From: Bog-756 sp963824645
Lineage (GTDB): Bacteria > Actinomycetota > Acidimicrobiia > Acidimicrobiales > RAAP-2
DNA length: 64,000 bases
NCBI GenBank assembly: GCA_963824645.1
Contig: CAWGQC010000012.1
Span: 186,001-250,000, forward strand
Reading direction: 5' to 3'
Positions 43,622 to 53,331 of this stretch are shown piece after piece. Position 1 is the stretch's first letter; each line of letters opens with the position of its first letter. A program made the translations under genes and the position numbers. Under the pieces are notes generated by a model. That model saw only the letters and a list, made by a program, of their open reading frames with translations, did no database searches and was not told where the DNA came from.

Positions 43622-44416
43622 ATGGCCTACGGGTACGGACCGGACAGTGGCGGTTCCCGTCCGCCCCGTCGCCGGTTCCAGCCCAGCCAACGGTCGACCA
43701 TCATCGCCGTCATCGGGCTGGCCCTGTTCGCCATCCTCATCCGCACCCACCGGATCACCCGGTTCGAGATCATCTACTTTCTGGTCCTGATCCCGTCGAT
43801 CATCCTCCACGAGATCTCGCACGGCGTGGTGGCCCTGGCCTTCGGGGACGACACGGCCAAGCGGGCCGGGCGGTTGACCCTCAATCCGGCCAAGCACGTG
43901 GATCCGGTCGGCACCATCCTGGTTCCCGCCGTGCTCTCCCTGTCGGGCCTGGGTGCCTACGGCTGGGCCAAGCCGGTGCCGGTCAACCCCAATCAACTCC
44001 GCAGTCCCCGCAATCACACCGTGATCGTCTCGCTGATCGGGCCCTTCACCAACTTTGCCCTGGCCGCCCTGTTGGGACTGGTCTTCGCCCTGACCACCCC
44101 GGTGGCCATCCGTGAGGAGTTGCACCAGATCTACGCCGCCGGCTTTTCCGCCTTTCCCCCCTCTCTCCTCGGTCAGATCCTGTTCATCGGGGGGTTCGCC
44201 AACATCGTCCTCGGCGTCTTCAACCTGATCCCGTGCCCGCCCCTGGACGGGGCGGCCGTGCTCGAGCGATTCATTCCGGCCCGTTCGTTGCCGCAGTACT
44301 ACCAGCTCCAGCCGTTGCTGATGTTCCTGCCCTTCCTCCTCATCCTGATCTTCCACACCCAATTCTCCGAGCTCATCTACCACGTGATCGCCTGGTGGTC
44401 GGGCCTTCTGGTGTGA
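43622..44416 (+). CDS. site-2 protease family (M50) membrane peptidase
   Basis: The 264-residue membrane protein has zinc-binding HEISH in IPSIILHEISHGVVALAFGD (about residue 62), AGRLTLNPAKHVDPVGTI and the second motif NLIPCPPLDGAAVL (about 200, Asp ligand). This is the minimal M50 S2P core without PDZ domains. Such enzymes cut within membrane helices, often anti-sigma factors. The substrate is not evident from neighbours. ATG 43622. The glycosyltransferase frame begins about 18 bp after the stop. Confidence 0.92.
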   Translation: MAYGYGPDSGGSRPPRRRFQPSQRSTIIAVIGLALFAILIRTHRITRFEIIYFLVLIPSIILHEISHGVVALAFGDDTAKRAGRLTLNPAKHVDPVGTILVPAVLSLSGLGAYGWAKPVPVNPNQLRSPRNHTVIVSLIGPFTNFALAALLGLVFALTTPVAIREELHQIYAAGFSAFPPSLLGQILFIGGFANIVLGVFNLIPCPPLDGAAVLERFIPARSLPQYYQLQPLLMFLPFLLILIFHTQFSELIYHVIAWWSGLLV

Positions 44417-44434
44417 ACAGCAGCCGTCTCGCCG

Positions 44435-45706
44435 TTGTCGCCCGCCGGTGGGGTCCCTACGCTGCTGGCCGGCGTCCTCATCCTCTGTGACTTCCTCTGG
44501 CTGTCCCGAGGGTTGTTCCACGCCGCCTACGGCTACCGGGACTGGGCCCTCGGGCGGGGCCTCTACTCGGACATCATCGAGCTCGGGGCCGAGCACTACA
44601 TCCGCGGCGTCCACATGATCCACCCCGTTCCCTACCTGCACGACCGGATCGAGTACCCGGTCCTGTTGGGATTCGTCCTGTGGCTCCCGTCGTGGTTGCC
44701 GGCCGGACCGGCCTCCTGGTTCGCCGTCAACGGGGCGCTGATAGCGGCGGCCACCTTCGGTTCCATCGCCCTCATCCGCCGGCACAACCGGTCGGCCGCC
44801 TGGTGGATAGCCGCCTCACCCGCCCTCCTGATCGACTCCGGCATCAACTGGGACCTGATCGGCATCCTGTTCCTGGTGGGAGCGGTGGTGTGGTTCGGCG
44901 AAGGCCGGCTGGCCGCCAGTGGGATCTCCGCCGCCGTGGGCACCTGCTTCAAGCTTTTTCCGGTCATCGTGGCGCCTCTGGCCCTGGCCGCCCTCGGGTC
45001 GCGCTGGCGACGGGCCGTGGTCCTCCGGCGGGAAGGCGGAGGTGATGGCCCGTCCCCCGTTCCGGCCCCCGCTTCTCGACGGGCCGACCTGGTGCGCTGG
45101 GCGGTTCCCTTCGTGGTGGTGGGGGCCGTGGTCACCGTCCCCTTCCTGATCCTCGCCCCCTCCAACACGCTGTGGTTCTACCGCTTCAACAGCCTGCGTC
45201 CTCTCAAGGACTCGGTGTGGATACTGGCCCAGAACGCCGTGGGCAGCACGGTGGTCTCCAACCACGTCATCAACACGGCCTCCCTCCTGCTGGTGGCGGC
45301 AACCACGGCCTACGCCGCCTGGACGGTGTGGCGCACCCCCGACGCCGCCCAGGCCAGGGCCCTGGCCCTGGCCACCGCCCTGGTCATCGTGGTGTGGATG
45401 GCGGTCAACAAGATCTGGAACCCCCAGTACATCCTCTGGGTCTTCGCCGCCGGGGCTCTGGCCGCTCTGCCCGGAGGGTTCGGTGTGGCCCTGGGGGTGG
45501 TGGCCGTCTTCGACTACGGCTACGAGTTCGTGCTCCGACTGCCGTCCCGCTCGAGCGCCTTCGCCTGGGCCGGTTACAGCTCGATCGTGGCCCGGTCGCT
45601 GCTGTTGGCGGCCATGGCCACCTGGACGGTACTGGCCCTCCGACGACTGCTGGTCGACGACCGGATCGCCCCGGCCGTCCCCGAACCCGTCCGCTCCGCC
45701 CCATGA
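44435..45706 (+). CDS. GT87/DUF2029-like membrane mannosyltransferase
   Basis: The 423-residue protein has about ten helices. The first extracytoplasmic loop has YSDIIELGAEHYIRGVHMIHPVPYLHDRIEYPV, where the E-Y-P/V element is typical of polyprenyl-phosphate-mannose-dependent GT-C enzymes of the GT87 type. Later NPQYILWVFA is also common in them. It likely adds sugars to lipid-linked glycans outside the membrane. Start TTG 44435 is the earliest in frame; no ribosome site is clear. The stop overlaps the next start (ATGA). Confidence 0.8.
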   Translation: MSPAGGVPTLLAGVLILCDFLWLSRGLFHAAYGYRDWALGRGLYSDIIELGAEHYIRGVHMIHPVPYLHDRIEYPVLLGFVLWLPSWLPAGPASWFAVNGALIAAATFGSIALIRRHNRSAAWWIAASPALLIDSGINWDLIGILFLVGAVVWFGEGRLAASGISAAVGTCFKLFPVIVAPLALAALGSRWRRAVVLRREGGGDGPSPVPAPASRRADLVRWAVPFVVVGAVVTVPFLILAPSNTLWFYRFNSLRPLKDSVWILAQNAVGSTVVSNHVINTASLLLVAATTAYAAWTVWRTPDAAQARALALATALVIVVWMAVNKIWNPQYILWVFAAGALAALPGGFGVALGVVAVFDYGYEFVLRLPSRSSAFAWAGYSSIVARSLLLAAMATWTVLALRRLLVDDRIAPAVPEPVRSAP

Positions 45707-48616
45707 AGGTGGCGATCCCGACCGAGGCCGGGTCGGACACCGGGGGGGCCACCACCGGACGTCACGGGGGACGGGCCGATGGTCTCCACCGCTGGATCCG
45801 GACCCACCCGGGCATGGTGGTCCTCCTCCTCCTCCCGGTGGTGGTCTTCGGTCTGCCCCAGCTGTTCGGCTGGACCTTCCTGGACGGCGACAACTTCCTG
45901 CAGAACCTGCCCATGCGGGTGCTGGTCGGTCGCGACCTCCGCCACGGGGTGCTGCCCCTGTGGAACCCCTACCTGTTCAGCGGGACCCCTCTGCTGGCCG
46001 GGTTCAACGCCGGTGCCGGCTACCCCGCCACCTGGCTCATGGCCGTGCTCCCGATCTTCACCGCCTGGTGGCTCAATCTGGTCCTGGTCTACGACATCGC
46101 CCTGGTCGGGACCTACCTTTTCCTCCGTCGTCAGTCAGTCGGCTCCACCGCCGCCACCTTCGCCGCCGCCACCTTCGCCTTCGCCGGCTTCATGACCGGT
46201 CAGATCGTCCACATCGATCTCATCAGCGGGGCCGCCTGGCTCCCCTGGATGGTCCTGGCCGTCCAGGCCCTCATCCCGCTCCGACCGGTGGCCACCGAAC
46301 TCCGGCTCGACGGCCGGGCCGCGGCCCGCCGACGGGGCTGGATGGCCGTGTTGGCTGTGTCGGTGGGGATGACCATCTTGAGCGGAGGGGCCGAGGCCAT
46401 CATCGACAGCGGGGTGCTGGTGGCCGTCTACGCCGTCGGTCGTCTCATCGAGGCCGGCATGTTCCGCCGTCCCCGGCGCCGGGCCGGGCTGCGGTCGCTG
46501 GCTGCCCTGGCCGTGGGGACTGCCGGCGGTATGGCCCTGGGTGCGGCCCAGTGGCTGCCCGGTGCCGTTTTCGCCACCCAGTCGCAAAGGGCCACCACCA
46601 GTTACTCCTTCTTCATCAGTGGCTCCCTGCCGTCGCGGGTGATCACCCTCATGGCCTCACCGTTCCTCCTGGGCGGTAACGAAGGCCGGCCCGGCAACTA
46701 CGCCGGTCCCTACAACTTCCCCGAGGTGACCAGCTACATGGGCGTGCTGGCTCTCATCGCCCTGTGCTCGCTCGGGTTGCGGCGCTACCGCACCCTTCCC
46801 CAGGCCCGTCACTGGTGGGTCTGGTACGTGATCCTCGGGGTCGGCCTCCTGTCGGCCCTGGGTGGCGAGACCCCGTTCGGCCATCTCATGTACCTGGTCC
46901 CGGTGGTCTCCGACGAGCGTCTCTTGTCCCGCAACCTGTTACTGGTGGATTTTTCCCTGGCCGTGCTGCTCGGGTGGTGGATGCATCTCCTCCTCACCGA
47001 CCGGGCGGTGGCCACCGGACGGAGCCCGGCCCCGGAGCCGACCGGTGTGTCTCCACCCGGGCGGCCTGGGCGGAAGGAGGGGCGGGCGGAGGTCATCGTG
47101 ACCTGTATCCCCTTGGCCGTCATGGCCGCCCTGTGCCTCTTCCTGTGGGTGGACGGATCCCGTCTCTACCGGCTGTTGGCCACCCAGGTAGCGGTGACCT
47201 CCACCATGCGTGAACACGAGGCCGTCCTGGTCACCGCCGGGGTGATCATCGCCGCCGGGGCCACTGCCATCGTCCTGGCCCGCCGACGGCTCACCCCCCG
47301 ACAGTTGCACCGGTGGCTGGCCGCCGTACTCGCCGTCGACCTCGTCCTGTTCAACTCGTTCGTCATCCGCCTGCCCACCACCGAGGCCAAAGCCCTGGCC
47401 ATCGGGCCCCTGTCCACCGCCCTGCACAGCCAGGTGGGGAACGGCCGGTTCATCATCTACGACCCCGACGAGCTCTACCCCGACCAGCTCTACGCCCTGG
47501 GCCAGACCGATCTCAACATCTACTCCGGCCTACCCAGTGCCCAGGGCTACACGGCGTTGAGCAGCGGCGCCTACTTCGCCGGCACCGGAGCCCACTACCA
47601 GGAGGATCTCAACCCGGCCGACCTCACCGGTTCGGTGTGGGACGACCTCAACGTGACCACCCTCCTCTCGCTCCCGAGCTACTTCGTCACCACGGTGGGT
47701 TCCCCGGGCCGTGGCGGACCCGACCGACTGCCCCGGCCCGCCCACGAGGGTGAATTTCGTGGAGCCGCCGGCGCCGACTTCGTTCGTACTGACCCCCGGC
47801 GCCGTCCACCGGTGGTATTTCGGTGGGGCCTTCACCGTGCACTCGATCTCCATCCCGTGGTTGCGGGGGACCCACCGCCCCCTGAGGATCGGACTGATCA
47901 CCCCCTCGGGGGGATCGCAGTGGCTCACCCCGGCTGCCACGTCGGTCACCGACGAGGGGGGACGCCGGACCCTCCAGGTGACGGTGCCGGTGCCGGTGCG
48001 GGCGGCCGGGGTTCTGGCCCTGCCGGCCGGTGGCCAGCCGGTGGTGGTGGGTGTTCCCGACGTCGTCAGCTCGCCCTGGGGCCCGTTGGCTCTCGACGGG
48101 CGCCTGCAGGACGACGTGGCCGGACCCCGCTGGACGTTCACCGGCACCCTCGGCAACTTCGGCGTCTTCCACAACAACCGGGCCAAGGGGTGGGCATGGG
48201 TCACCGGCCCGGCCGGCGGGCCGGCCGGGGCCGGCAGTTCGGTGACGGCCTCGGACGCCACCCGAAACGGCTCCCAGCGGATCCTGGTGCGCACCGCCGG
48301 CCCGGCCGTGCTCCACCGCAGCGAGTCGTGGAGCACGGGTTGGAGAGCCACCGTCCAGCGGTTGGCGCCAGGCTCATCCGGCGCCCCCTTGGGGCCGGCC
48401 CAGTCCGTCCCGGTGTCCCCGTCCGACGTGATCCAGAGGGTGGCGTTGCCCGGCTCGGGGCTCTACCGGGTGTCCTTCACCTATGCCGCCTCCAGTGCCC
48501 TGCTGGGCGTGGCCCTGTCGGCGGTGGCCACGGTGGGCCTGGTCTTGTGGGCGGTACTGGAGATGATCGGTCGCCGACGGCGCGCCCGTGCCGCTCAGTC
48601 CGGCGGAGGCCCCTGA
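45703..48616 (+). pseudogene. YfhO-like large membrane protein with one frameshift
   Basis: From ATG 45703 the frame encodes a GT-C-like YfhO protein: FGWTFLDGDNFLQNLPMRVLVG, GVLPLWNPYLFSGTPLLAGF, then about ten helices. Near 47707 the frame must shift by one extra base, probably GGG for GG, giving SPAVADPTDCPGPP. It then continues as a beta-rich extracytoplasmic domain with a last helix (VALSAVATVGLVLWAVLEM) to the stop at 48616. Corrected length is about 970 residues. YfhO enzymes transfer sugars to surface polymers such as teichoic acids. Without correction the protein loses its 300-residue C-terminal domain. The end overlaps trpS convergently by 22 bp. Confidence 0.8.
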
Positions 48617-49605
48617 CCGGGAGCCAACAGACCTACCGCCTCGGCTGTTCGCCGGTAGGTGTCCGAAGCCACCGCCCCCGCCTTGGCCGCCCCTTTCTCC
48701 AACAGGGTGGCCACCTCTCCGGGCTCCTGGGCCAGGGCCTGGCGGCGCTCCCGCACCGGCCGCAGCATCTCGACCAGGGCCTGGGTGACCGCCTCTTTGA
48801 GCTGACCGTAGGTCGAGAAGGTACCGGCCAGCTCGGCCGGCGCCCCGTCGGTGGCCACGGCCAGAAGCTCGAGCAGGTTGGCCAGGCCCGGCTTGTGCTC
48901 GGGGTCGTAGCGGACGTCGCCGTCGGTGTCGGTCACCGCCCGTTTCACCTTGCGGGCGATGACGTCCGGTTGGTCGAAGATGAGCACGGTGCCCTGCGGG
49001 GACTGCACCGATTTGGACATCTTCTGGTCGGGGTGCTGGAGGTCCATGACCCGTGCCGCGGTGCGGGGGATGGCCGCTTCGGGCACCACCAGAGTGGGAC
49101 CGTAGCGGTGGTTGAACCGTTGGGCCACGTCCCGGGCCAACTCGAGGTGCTGTCGCTGGTCGTCCCCCACGGGGACCCGATCGGCGTCGTAGAGCAGGAT
49201 GTCGGCGCTCTGGAGGACCGGGTAGGTGAACAGCCCCACCCGCACCGTGTCCTTGCCCGCACTCTTGTCCTTGAACTGGGTCATGCGCCGCAACTCGCCC
49301 ATGGTGGCCGTGCATTCGAGGAGCCACGACATCTGGGTGTGCTCGGGCACATGGCTCTGCACGAACAGGGTGCAGCACTCCGGATCGAGACCGGCGGCGA
49401 TCAGGTCGAGCGCCGTCTCGAAGGTCCGCCGCCGGAGCTCGTCGGGGGCGATGTCCAGCGTGAGGGCGTGGAGGTCGACGATGCAGTAGAACGAATCGTG
49501 GAGGTACTGATCGGCCACCCAGTTGCGGATGGCCCCGACATAGTTCCCCAGGTGAAGGTCGCCGCTGGGCTGGAGACCGGACAGAACGCGGGACATGGAG
49601 GTCAT
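48595..49605 (-). CDS. trpS: tryptophanyl-tRNA synthetase
   Basis: The 336-residue class I synthetase has VLSGLQPSGDLHLGNYVGA (HIGH-type HLGN) at the start, YPVLQSADILLYDADRVPVGDDQRQH (tryptophan/ATP pocket) and KMSKS (about residue 195). It charges tRNA-Trp. ATG 49605 or ATG 49596 are possible starts; I use the first. A 59-bp space separates it from divergent scpA. Confidence 0.97.
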   Translation of the reverse strand: MTSMSRVLSGLQPSGDLHLGNYVGAIRNWVADQYLHDSFYCIVDLHALTLDIAPDELRRRTFETALDLIAAGLDPECCTLFVQSHVPEHTQMSWLLECTATMGELRRMTQFKDKSAGKDTVRVGLFTYPVLQSADILLYDADRVPVGDDQRQHLELARDVAQRFNHRYGPTLVVPEAAIPRTAARVMDLQHPDQKMSKSVQSPQGTVLIFDQPDVIARKVKRAVTDTDGDVRYDPEHKPGLANLLELLAVATDGAPAELAGTFSTYGQLKEAVTQALVEMLRPVRERRQALAQEPGEVATLLEKGAAKAGAVASDTYRRTAEAVGLLAPGQGPPPD

Positions 49606-49650
49606 CGTAGGTCGGCGGCGATGGTGCACGAGATGAGCCTCGCCAGCCGG

Positions 49651-49656
49651 TAGGGT
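49651..49656 (+). promoter_or_regulatory. -10-like box (TAGGGT) before scpA
   Basis: TAGGGT ends 8 nt before GTG 49665, near-leaderless spacing. It is the likely promoter of the scpA-to-plsC run. Confidence 0.4.
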
Positions 49657-49664
49657 CGGTTGGC

Positions 49665-50447
49665 GTGGGAGCCACTGTCACCACCCCCGCCTTCGAGGGT
49701 CCGATCGACCTGCTCCTTCAGTTGGTCAACACCCACCAGGTGGACATCTACGACATCCCCCTGGCTGGGGTGGTCGACGCCTTCGTGGCCGAGGTGGCTT
49801 CGTGGGAGACGGTCGACCTACCCACGTTGTCCGAATTCCTGGTCATCGCCGCGGTCCTCATCGAGCTCAAATCGCGTCGCCTGCTGCCCGGACGTGACGA
49901 CGTCGAACCCGACGAGGAGCTGGCCGGCTGGGAGGAGCGCGACCTCCTGTTGGCCCGCCTGCTCGAGTGCCGGGCCTACGCCGCCGCCGCCGACGGTTTC
50001 GCCGTCCTCATGGAGCGGGCCGCCCGCTCGGTGCCCCGGACGGCCGGGCTGGACGGGGACCTGCCGGTGGGCACGCCCGATCTGCTGGACGGGGTTTCCC
50101 CGGCCGACGTGGCCGCCGCCTTCCTCCGGGCCACGGCCGAACGCCCGCCCCCGGCTGTCGACCTTTACCACGTCACCGTGGACACGGTCACGGTGGCGGA
50201 CGCCGTGGCCGAGCTCGAGCGCCGCCTCATGGTCATGGGCACGGCCACCTTCCGGGCCCTCACCGCTCACCTGTCCACCCGTATCGAGGTCATTGTCCGC
50301 TTCCTCGGACTGCTGGAGCTGTGCAAACAGGGACGGGTGACACTCGACCAGGGTCATACCTTCGGGGCTCTCGAGGTGGCCTGGGTGGCCTCGGCCCAGG
50401 AGCCGGTGGCCGTGGGTGCGGGGCTGGTCGACGAGTACGAGGGATGA
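49665..50447 (+). CDS. scpA: segregation and condensation protein A
   Basis: The 260-residue kleisin begins FEGPIDLLLQLVNTHQVDIYDIPLAGV, the ScpA signature, with LSEFLVIAAVLIELKSRRLLP following. The C-terminal winged helix has VIVRFLGLLELCKQGRVTLDQ. It bridges SMC heads with ScpB in chromosome condensation. It is translationally coupled to scpB (ATGA at 50444). Start GTG 49665. Confidence 0.95.
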   Translation: MGATVTTPAFEGPIDLLLQLVNTHQVDIYDIPLAGVVDAFVAEVASWETVDLPTLSEFLVIAAVLIELKSRRLLPGRDDVEPDEELAGWEERDLLLARLLECRAYAAAADGFAVLMERAARSVPRTAGLDGDLPVGTPDLLDGVSPADVAAAFLRATAERPPPAVDLYHVTVDTVTVADAVAELERRLMVMGTATFRALTAHLSTRIEVIVRFLGLLELCKQGRVTLDQGHTFGALEVAWVASAQEPVAVGAGLVDEYEG

Positions 50448-51022
50448 CCACGGTGCTCTCGCCCGAAGCCCGGGCTGTCGAAGCCGTTCTGGTCGTGGCT
50501 GTCGAACCGGTCCCCCCGGGGTTGCTGGCCGAGCTGCTCGAGTTGCCGGTCGACCAGGTGGAGGGGGTGTGCGAGGAGCTGGCCGAGTCCTGTCGCGCCG
50601 GCGGACGCGGTTTCGAGGTGGTCCGCATCGCCGGCGGCTACCGCATCCAGACCCATCCCGACCTGGCTTCCTACGTCGAGCGCTTCGCCAACGTGGGTGT
50701 CTCCTCCCGGTTGTCGGCTGCCGCCCTCGAGACCCTGGCCATCGTGGCCTACAAGCAGCCGGTGTCGAGGGCACAGATCAGTGCTCTCCGCGGGGTCAAT
50801 GTGGACGGCGTGGTCCGCCTGCTCGAGCATCGCGGCTACATCGCCGCCGCCGGCCGGGCGGCCGGGCCGGGGCAGGCCGTCCTCTACGCCACCACCGATG
50901 CCTTCCTGGAACGGATCGGCATCGACCGCCTGGATCAACTGCCGCCCATCGAGGACTTGTTGCCGGGGCCCGAGGCCCTGGCCGATATGGAGGAGCAGAT
51001 GCGCCCGGTCGGCGATGGCTGA
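50444..51022 (+). CDS. scpB: segregation and condensation protein B
   Basis: The 192-residue protein has two winged helices: EAVLVVAVEPVPPGLLAELLELP, GGYRIQTHPDLASYVERF, then the signature LSAAALETLAIVAYKQPVSRAQISALRGV-type region and ERIGIDRLDQLPPIEDLLP at the end. It dimerises and binds ScpA. Start ATG 50444; the long open frame upstream is a shadow of scpA. It overlaps rluB by 8 bp. Confidence 0.95.
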   Translation: MTTVLSPEARAVEAVLVVAVEPVPPGLLAELLELPVDQVEGVCEELAESCRAGGRGFEVVRIAGGYRIQTHPDLASYVERFANVGVSSRLSAAALETLAIVAYKQPVSRAQISALRGVNVDGVVRLLEHRGYIAAAGRAAGPGQAVLYATTDAFLERIGIDRLDQLPPIEDLLPGPEALADMEEQMRPVGDG

Positions 51023-51821
51023 CCCGACCGGGGGAGCGGGGCCCGAAGGCGAACGGCTGCAGAAGGTGTTGGCCCGGCTGGGCGTGGGGTCACGTCGGGT
51101 GTGCGAGGAGTACATCGCCCAGGGTCGGGTGACCGTCGACGGGACCGTGGCCGTACTCGGGCGGCGGATCGACCCGACCGCCGATCGGGTGGCCATCGAC
51201 GGGGTGCCCGTCCCCGTGCATCCCGACCTGGTGCACTACCTGCTCAACAAACCGGCCGGCGTGGTGAGCACGGCCGAGGACACCCACGGACGGCCGACGG
51301 TGGTGTCCCTCGTCCCCGGGACGCCCCGGGTCTTTCCGGTGGGGCGCCTCGACATGGACAGCGAGGGCCTCCTCCTCCTCACCAACGACGGCGAGCTGAC
51401 CCATCTGCTCACCCATCCCTCTTTCGGTGTCCCCAAGGAGTACCTGGTCGAAGTGGTCGGTGAGCCCACCGCCGGTCAGATCCGCCGGCTGCGACAGGGC
51501 GTCGAACTGGAGGACGGCCCCACGGCACCGGCCCGGGTGTCGGTGGTGGCTCCGTCCCTGCTCCGGATGGTCATACACGAAGGACGGAACCGCCAGATCC
51601 GGCGGATGGCCGAAGCCGTCGGCCACCCGGTGGTCCGCCTGGTCCGTACCCGGATCGGACCCCTCACCGATTCCTCCTTGGCCCCCGGGGCCCACCGGCG
51701 GCTGACCCTGGAGGAGGTGCGGGGGCTGGCGGCGGCGGCCGCACCCGTCGCCCCGGATTCGGCGGGGGTCCGCCCGGGCGGCCCCACCGGCCAACCGGGC
51801 GGGAGCGGAGCCGCTGGGTAA
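51015..51821 (+). CDS. RsuA/RluB-family pseudouridine synthase
   Basis: The 268-residue protein has an S4 domain (GERLQKVLARLGVGSRRVCEEYI, GRVTVDG) and the synthase core with catalytic Asp in FPVGRLDMDSEGLLLLTNDG (about residue 110), KEYLVEV and HEGRNRQIRRMAEAVGHPV. It isomerises a uridine in ribosomal RNA (23S for RluB, 16S for RsuA). The length and neighbours (scpB, cmk) match the RluB-like protein in Gram-positive segregation operons. The C-terminus is Ala/Gly/Pro-rich. Confidence 0.93.
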   Translation: MADPTGGAGPEGERLQKVLARLGVGSRRVCEEYIAQGRVTVDGTVAVLGRRIDPTADRVAIDGVPVPVHPDLVHYLLNKPAGVVSTAEDTHGRPTVVSLVPGTPRVFPVGRLDMDSEGLLLLTNDGELTHLLTHPSFGVPKEYLVEVVGEPTAGQIRRLRQGVELEDGPTAPARVSVVAPSLLRMVIHEGRNRQIRRMAEAVGHPVVRLVRTRIGPLTDSSLAPGAHRRLTLEEVRGLAAAAAPVAPDSAGVRPGGPTGQPGGSGAAG

Positions 51822-51833
51822 CATGCCTGCCTG

Positions 51834-52202
51834 ATGCCCCTCTCCGTACGAGCCGTCCGCGGCGCCACCACGGTCGACCACGACACCCCTGATGCCATCA
51901 CCGACCGGGTGGTGACGTTGCTGCGCACCATCCTCGACCGCAACCAGCTGGAAGAGGACGACATCATCTCCATCCTCTTCACCGCCACCGAGGACATCGT
52001 CTCCACCTTTCCGGCCACGGCGGCCCGGTCGATGGGGCTCGGCGCCGTGCCCCTCATCTGCGCCCGCGAACTGGCCGTGGTGGGCTCGGTTCCGCACTGC
52101 ATCCGGGTCATGCTCCACGTGACCACCGAGCGGTCCCGGGCCGACATCCATCACGTCTATCTGGAAGGCGCCCAGGGCCTCCGTGACGACCTCCCCCAGT
52201 GA
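51834..52202 (+). CDS. aroH: chorismate mutase AroH
   Basis: The 122-residue protein matches the trimeric AroH-type mutase: VRAVRGATTVDHDTPDAI, LEEDDIISILFTATEDIVSTFPA, ATAARSMGLGAVPLICARELAVVGSVPHCIRV-type core and HVYLEGAQGLRDDL. Arg in VRGATT, Glu in ATEDI and Arg in CIRV are the active-site residues. It makes prephenate for the next gene, tyrA, whose start overlaps the aroH stop. TAACAT lies 9 nt before ATG 51834 and may be an internal promoter. Confidence 0.95.
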   Translation: MPLSVRAVRGATTVDHDTPDAITDRVVTLLRTILDRNQLEEDDIISILFTATEDIVSTFPATAARSMGLGAVPLICARELAVVGSVPHCIRVMLHVTTERSRADIHHVYLEGAQGLRDDLPQ

Positions 52203-53331
52203 GGGCGCCGGATGGCCGCCACCGGCCGTGGCCATGGGCGGCGGTATGACGCCGGCCGGCCGGGCCATGGTCTTCGGCACCGGCCTCATCGGCGGATCGG
52301 TGGGCATGGCCCTCGGCGCCCGCGGTTGGCACGTGAGTGGGGTGGACACGGCACCCGGCGTGGTCGATCGGGCCGTCGAGCTCGGGGCTGTGTCCGAGGC
52401 CGGGGTCGACCGGCGGGCCGATCTGGTGGTGGTGGCCACCCCGGTCCATGACGCCACCGCCATCATCACCGAGGTGCTCCACTCGGGGGAGTGGAATCCC
52501 GAGGTGGTGGTGACTGACGTAGGGGGGGTCAAGGGCACCCTGGTGGAAGCGGTTGACCATCCCCGCTTCGTGGGCGGACACCCCATGGCCGGCTCGGAGC
52601 AGGTGGGTGTGGACGGGGCGTCGCCCGAGCTCTTCGTGGGGGCCACCTGGGTGCTGACCCCGACCGAGGTGACCGATCCGACGGCCTTCGCCCTGGTGCG
52701 CAACGTGCTGGCCGACATCGGCGCCCACGTGGTGGCGGTGGCTCCCGGGCGTCACGACGCCATGGTGGCGGTGGTGTCCCACGTGCCCCACCTGACGGCG
52801 GCCACCCTCATGGATCTGGCTTCCGGCCTGGGTGAGGAGCACGCCTCCCTCCTGCAGCTGGCCGCCGGCGGGTTCCGGGACATGACCCGGATCGCCGCCG
52901 GACAGCCCTCCATCTGGCCGGACATCTGCGATGACAACGCCGAGGCCATCGTGGCCACGCTGGGCCTGCTCATCGAATCTCTGTCGGCCATGCGCCAGCG
53001 GGTGGCCGACCACGACCGCCGGTCCCTGCTCGAGATCCTGGGGCGGGCCGCCGACGCCCGCCGGGCCCTCGGCGAGCGGACCCCCCGGCCCGAGGAACTG
53101 GTCGAGGTCCGCATCCCGGTGCTGGACCGGACCGGAGCCATCGCCGAGGTCACCGTGCTGGCCGCCGAGCTGGGCATCAACATCGTCGATCTGGAGATCG
53201 CCCACTCGGTCGAGGGGGACCGGGGTGTGATGGTGCTGGTGGTGGACACCCTCTCCGGCCCTACCCTGCTCTCCACTCTGGCCGACCGCGGTTACCGGGC
53301 CTCCAGCTCACCGGTGGGGTCCACCCGGTGA
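52183..53331 (+). CDS. tyrA: prephenate dehydrogenase with ACT domain
   Basis: The 382-residue protein has an N-terminal Rossmann motif MVFGTGLIGGSVGMAL (about residue 29), VVVATPV, VTDVGGVKG, HPMAGSEQVG and the helical dimer domain (SHVPHLTAATLMDLASG, AAGGFRDMTRIA). A C-terminal ACT domain (about 300-375: VEVRIPVLDRTGAIAEVTVLA) probably binds tyrosine for feedback control. It converts prephenate to hydroxyphenylpyruvate. GTG 52183 overlaps aroH by 20 bp; the first 25 residues are not conserved. Confidence 0.94.
   Translation: MTTSPSEGAGWPPPAVAMGGGMTPAGRAMVFGTGLIGGSVGMALGARGWHVSGVDTAPGVVDRAVELGAVSEAGVDRRADLVVVATPVHDATAIITEVLHSGEWNPEVVVTDVGGVKGTLVEAVDHPRFVGGHPMAGSEQVGVDGASPELFVGATWVLTPTEVTDPTAFALVRNVLADIGAHVVAVAPGRHDAMVAVVSHVPHLTAATLMDLASGLGEEHASLLQLAAGGFRDMTRIAAGQPSIWPDICDDNAEAIVATLGLLIESLSAMRQRVADHDRRSLLEILGRAADARRALGERTPRPEELVEVRIPVLDRTGAIAEVTVLAAELGINIVDLEIAHSVEGDRGVMVLVVDTLSGPTLLSTLADRGYRASSSPVGSTR

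Noticed and set aside
45172..49653. A 1493-residue plus-strand open frame
   Set aside because: Only 45703 to about 47707 is coding in this frame (YfhO-like). Before it lies the glycosyltransferase in another frame, and after it a shadow antisense to trpS.
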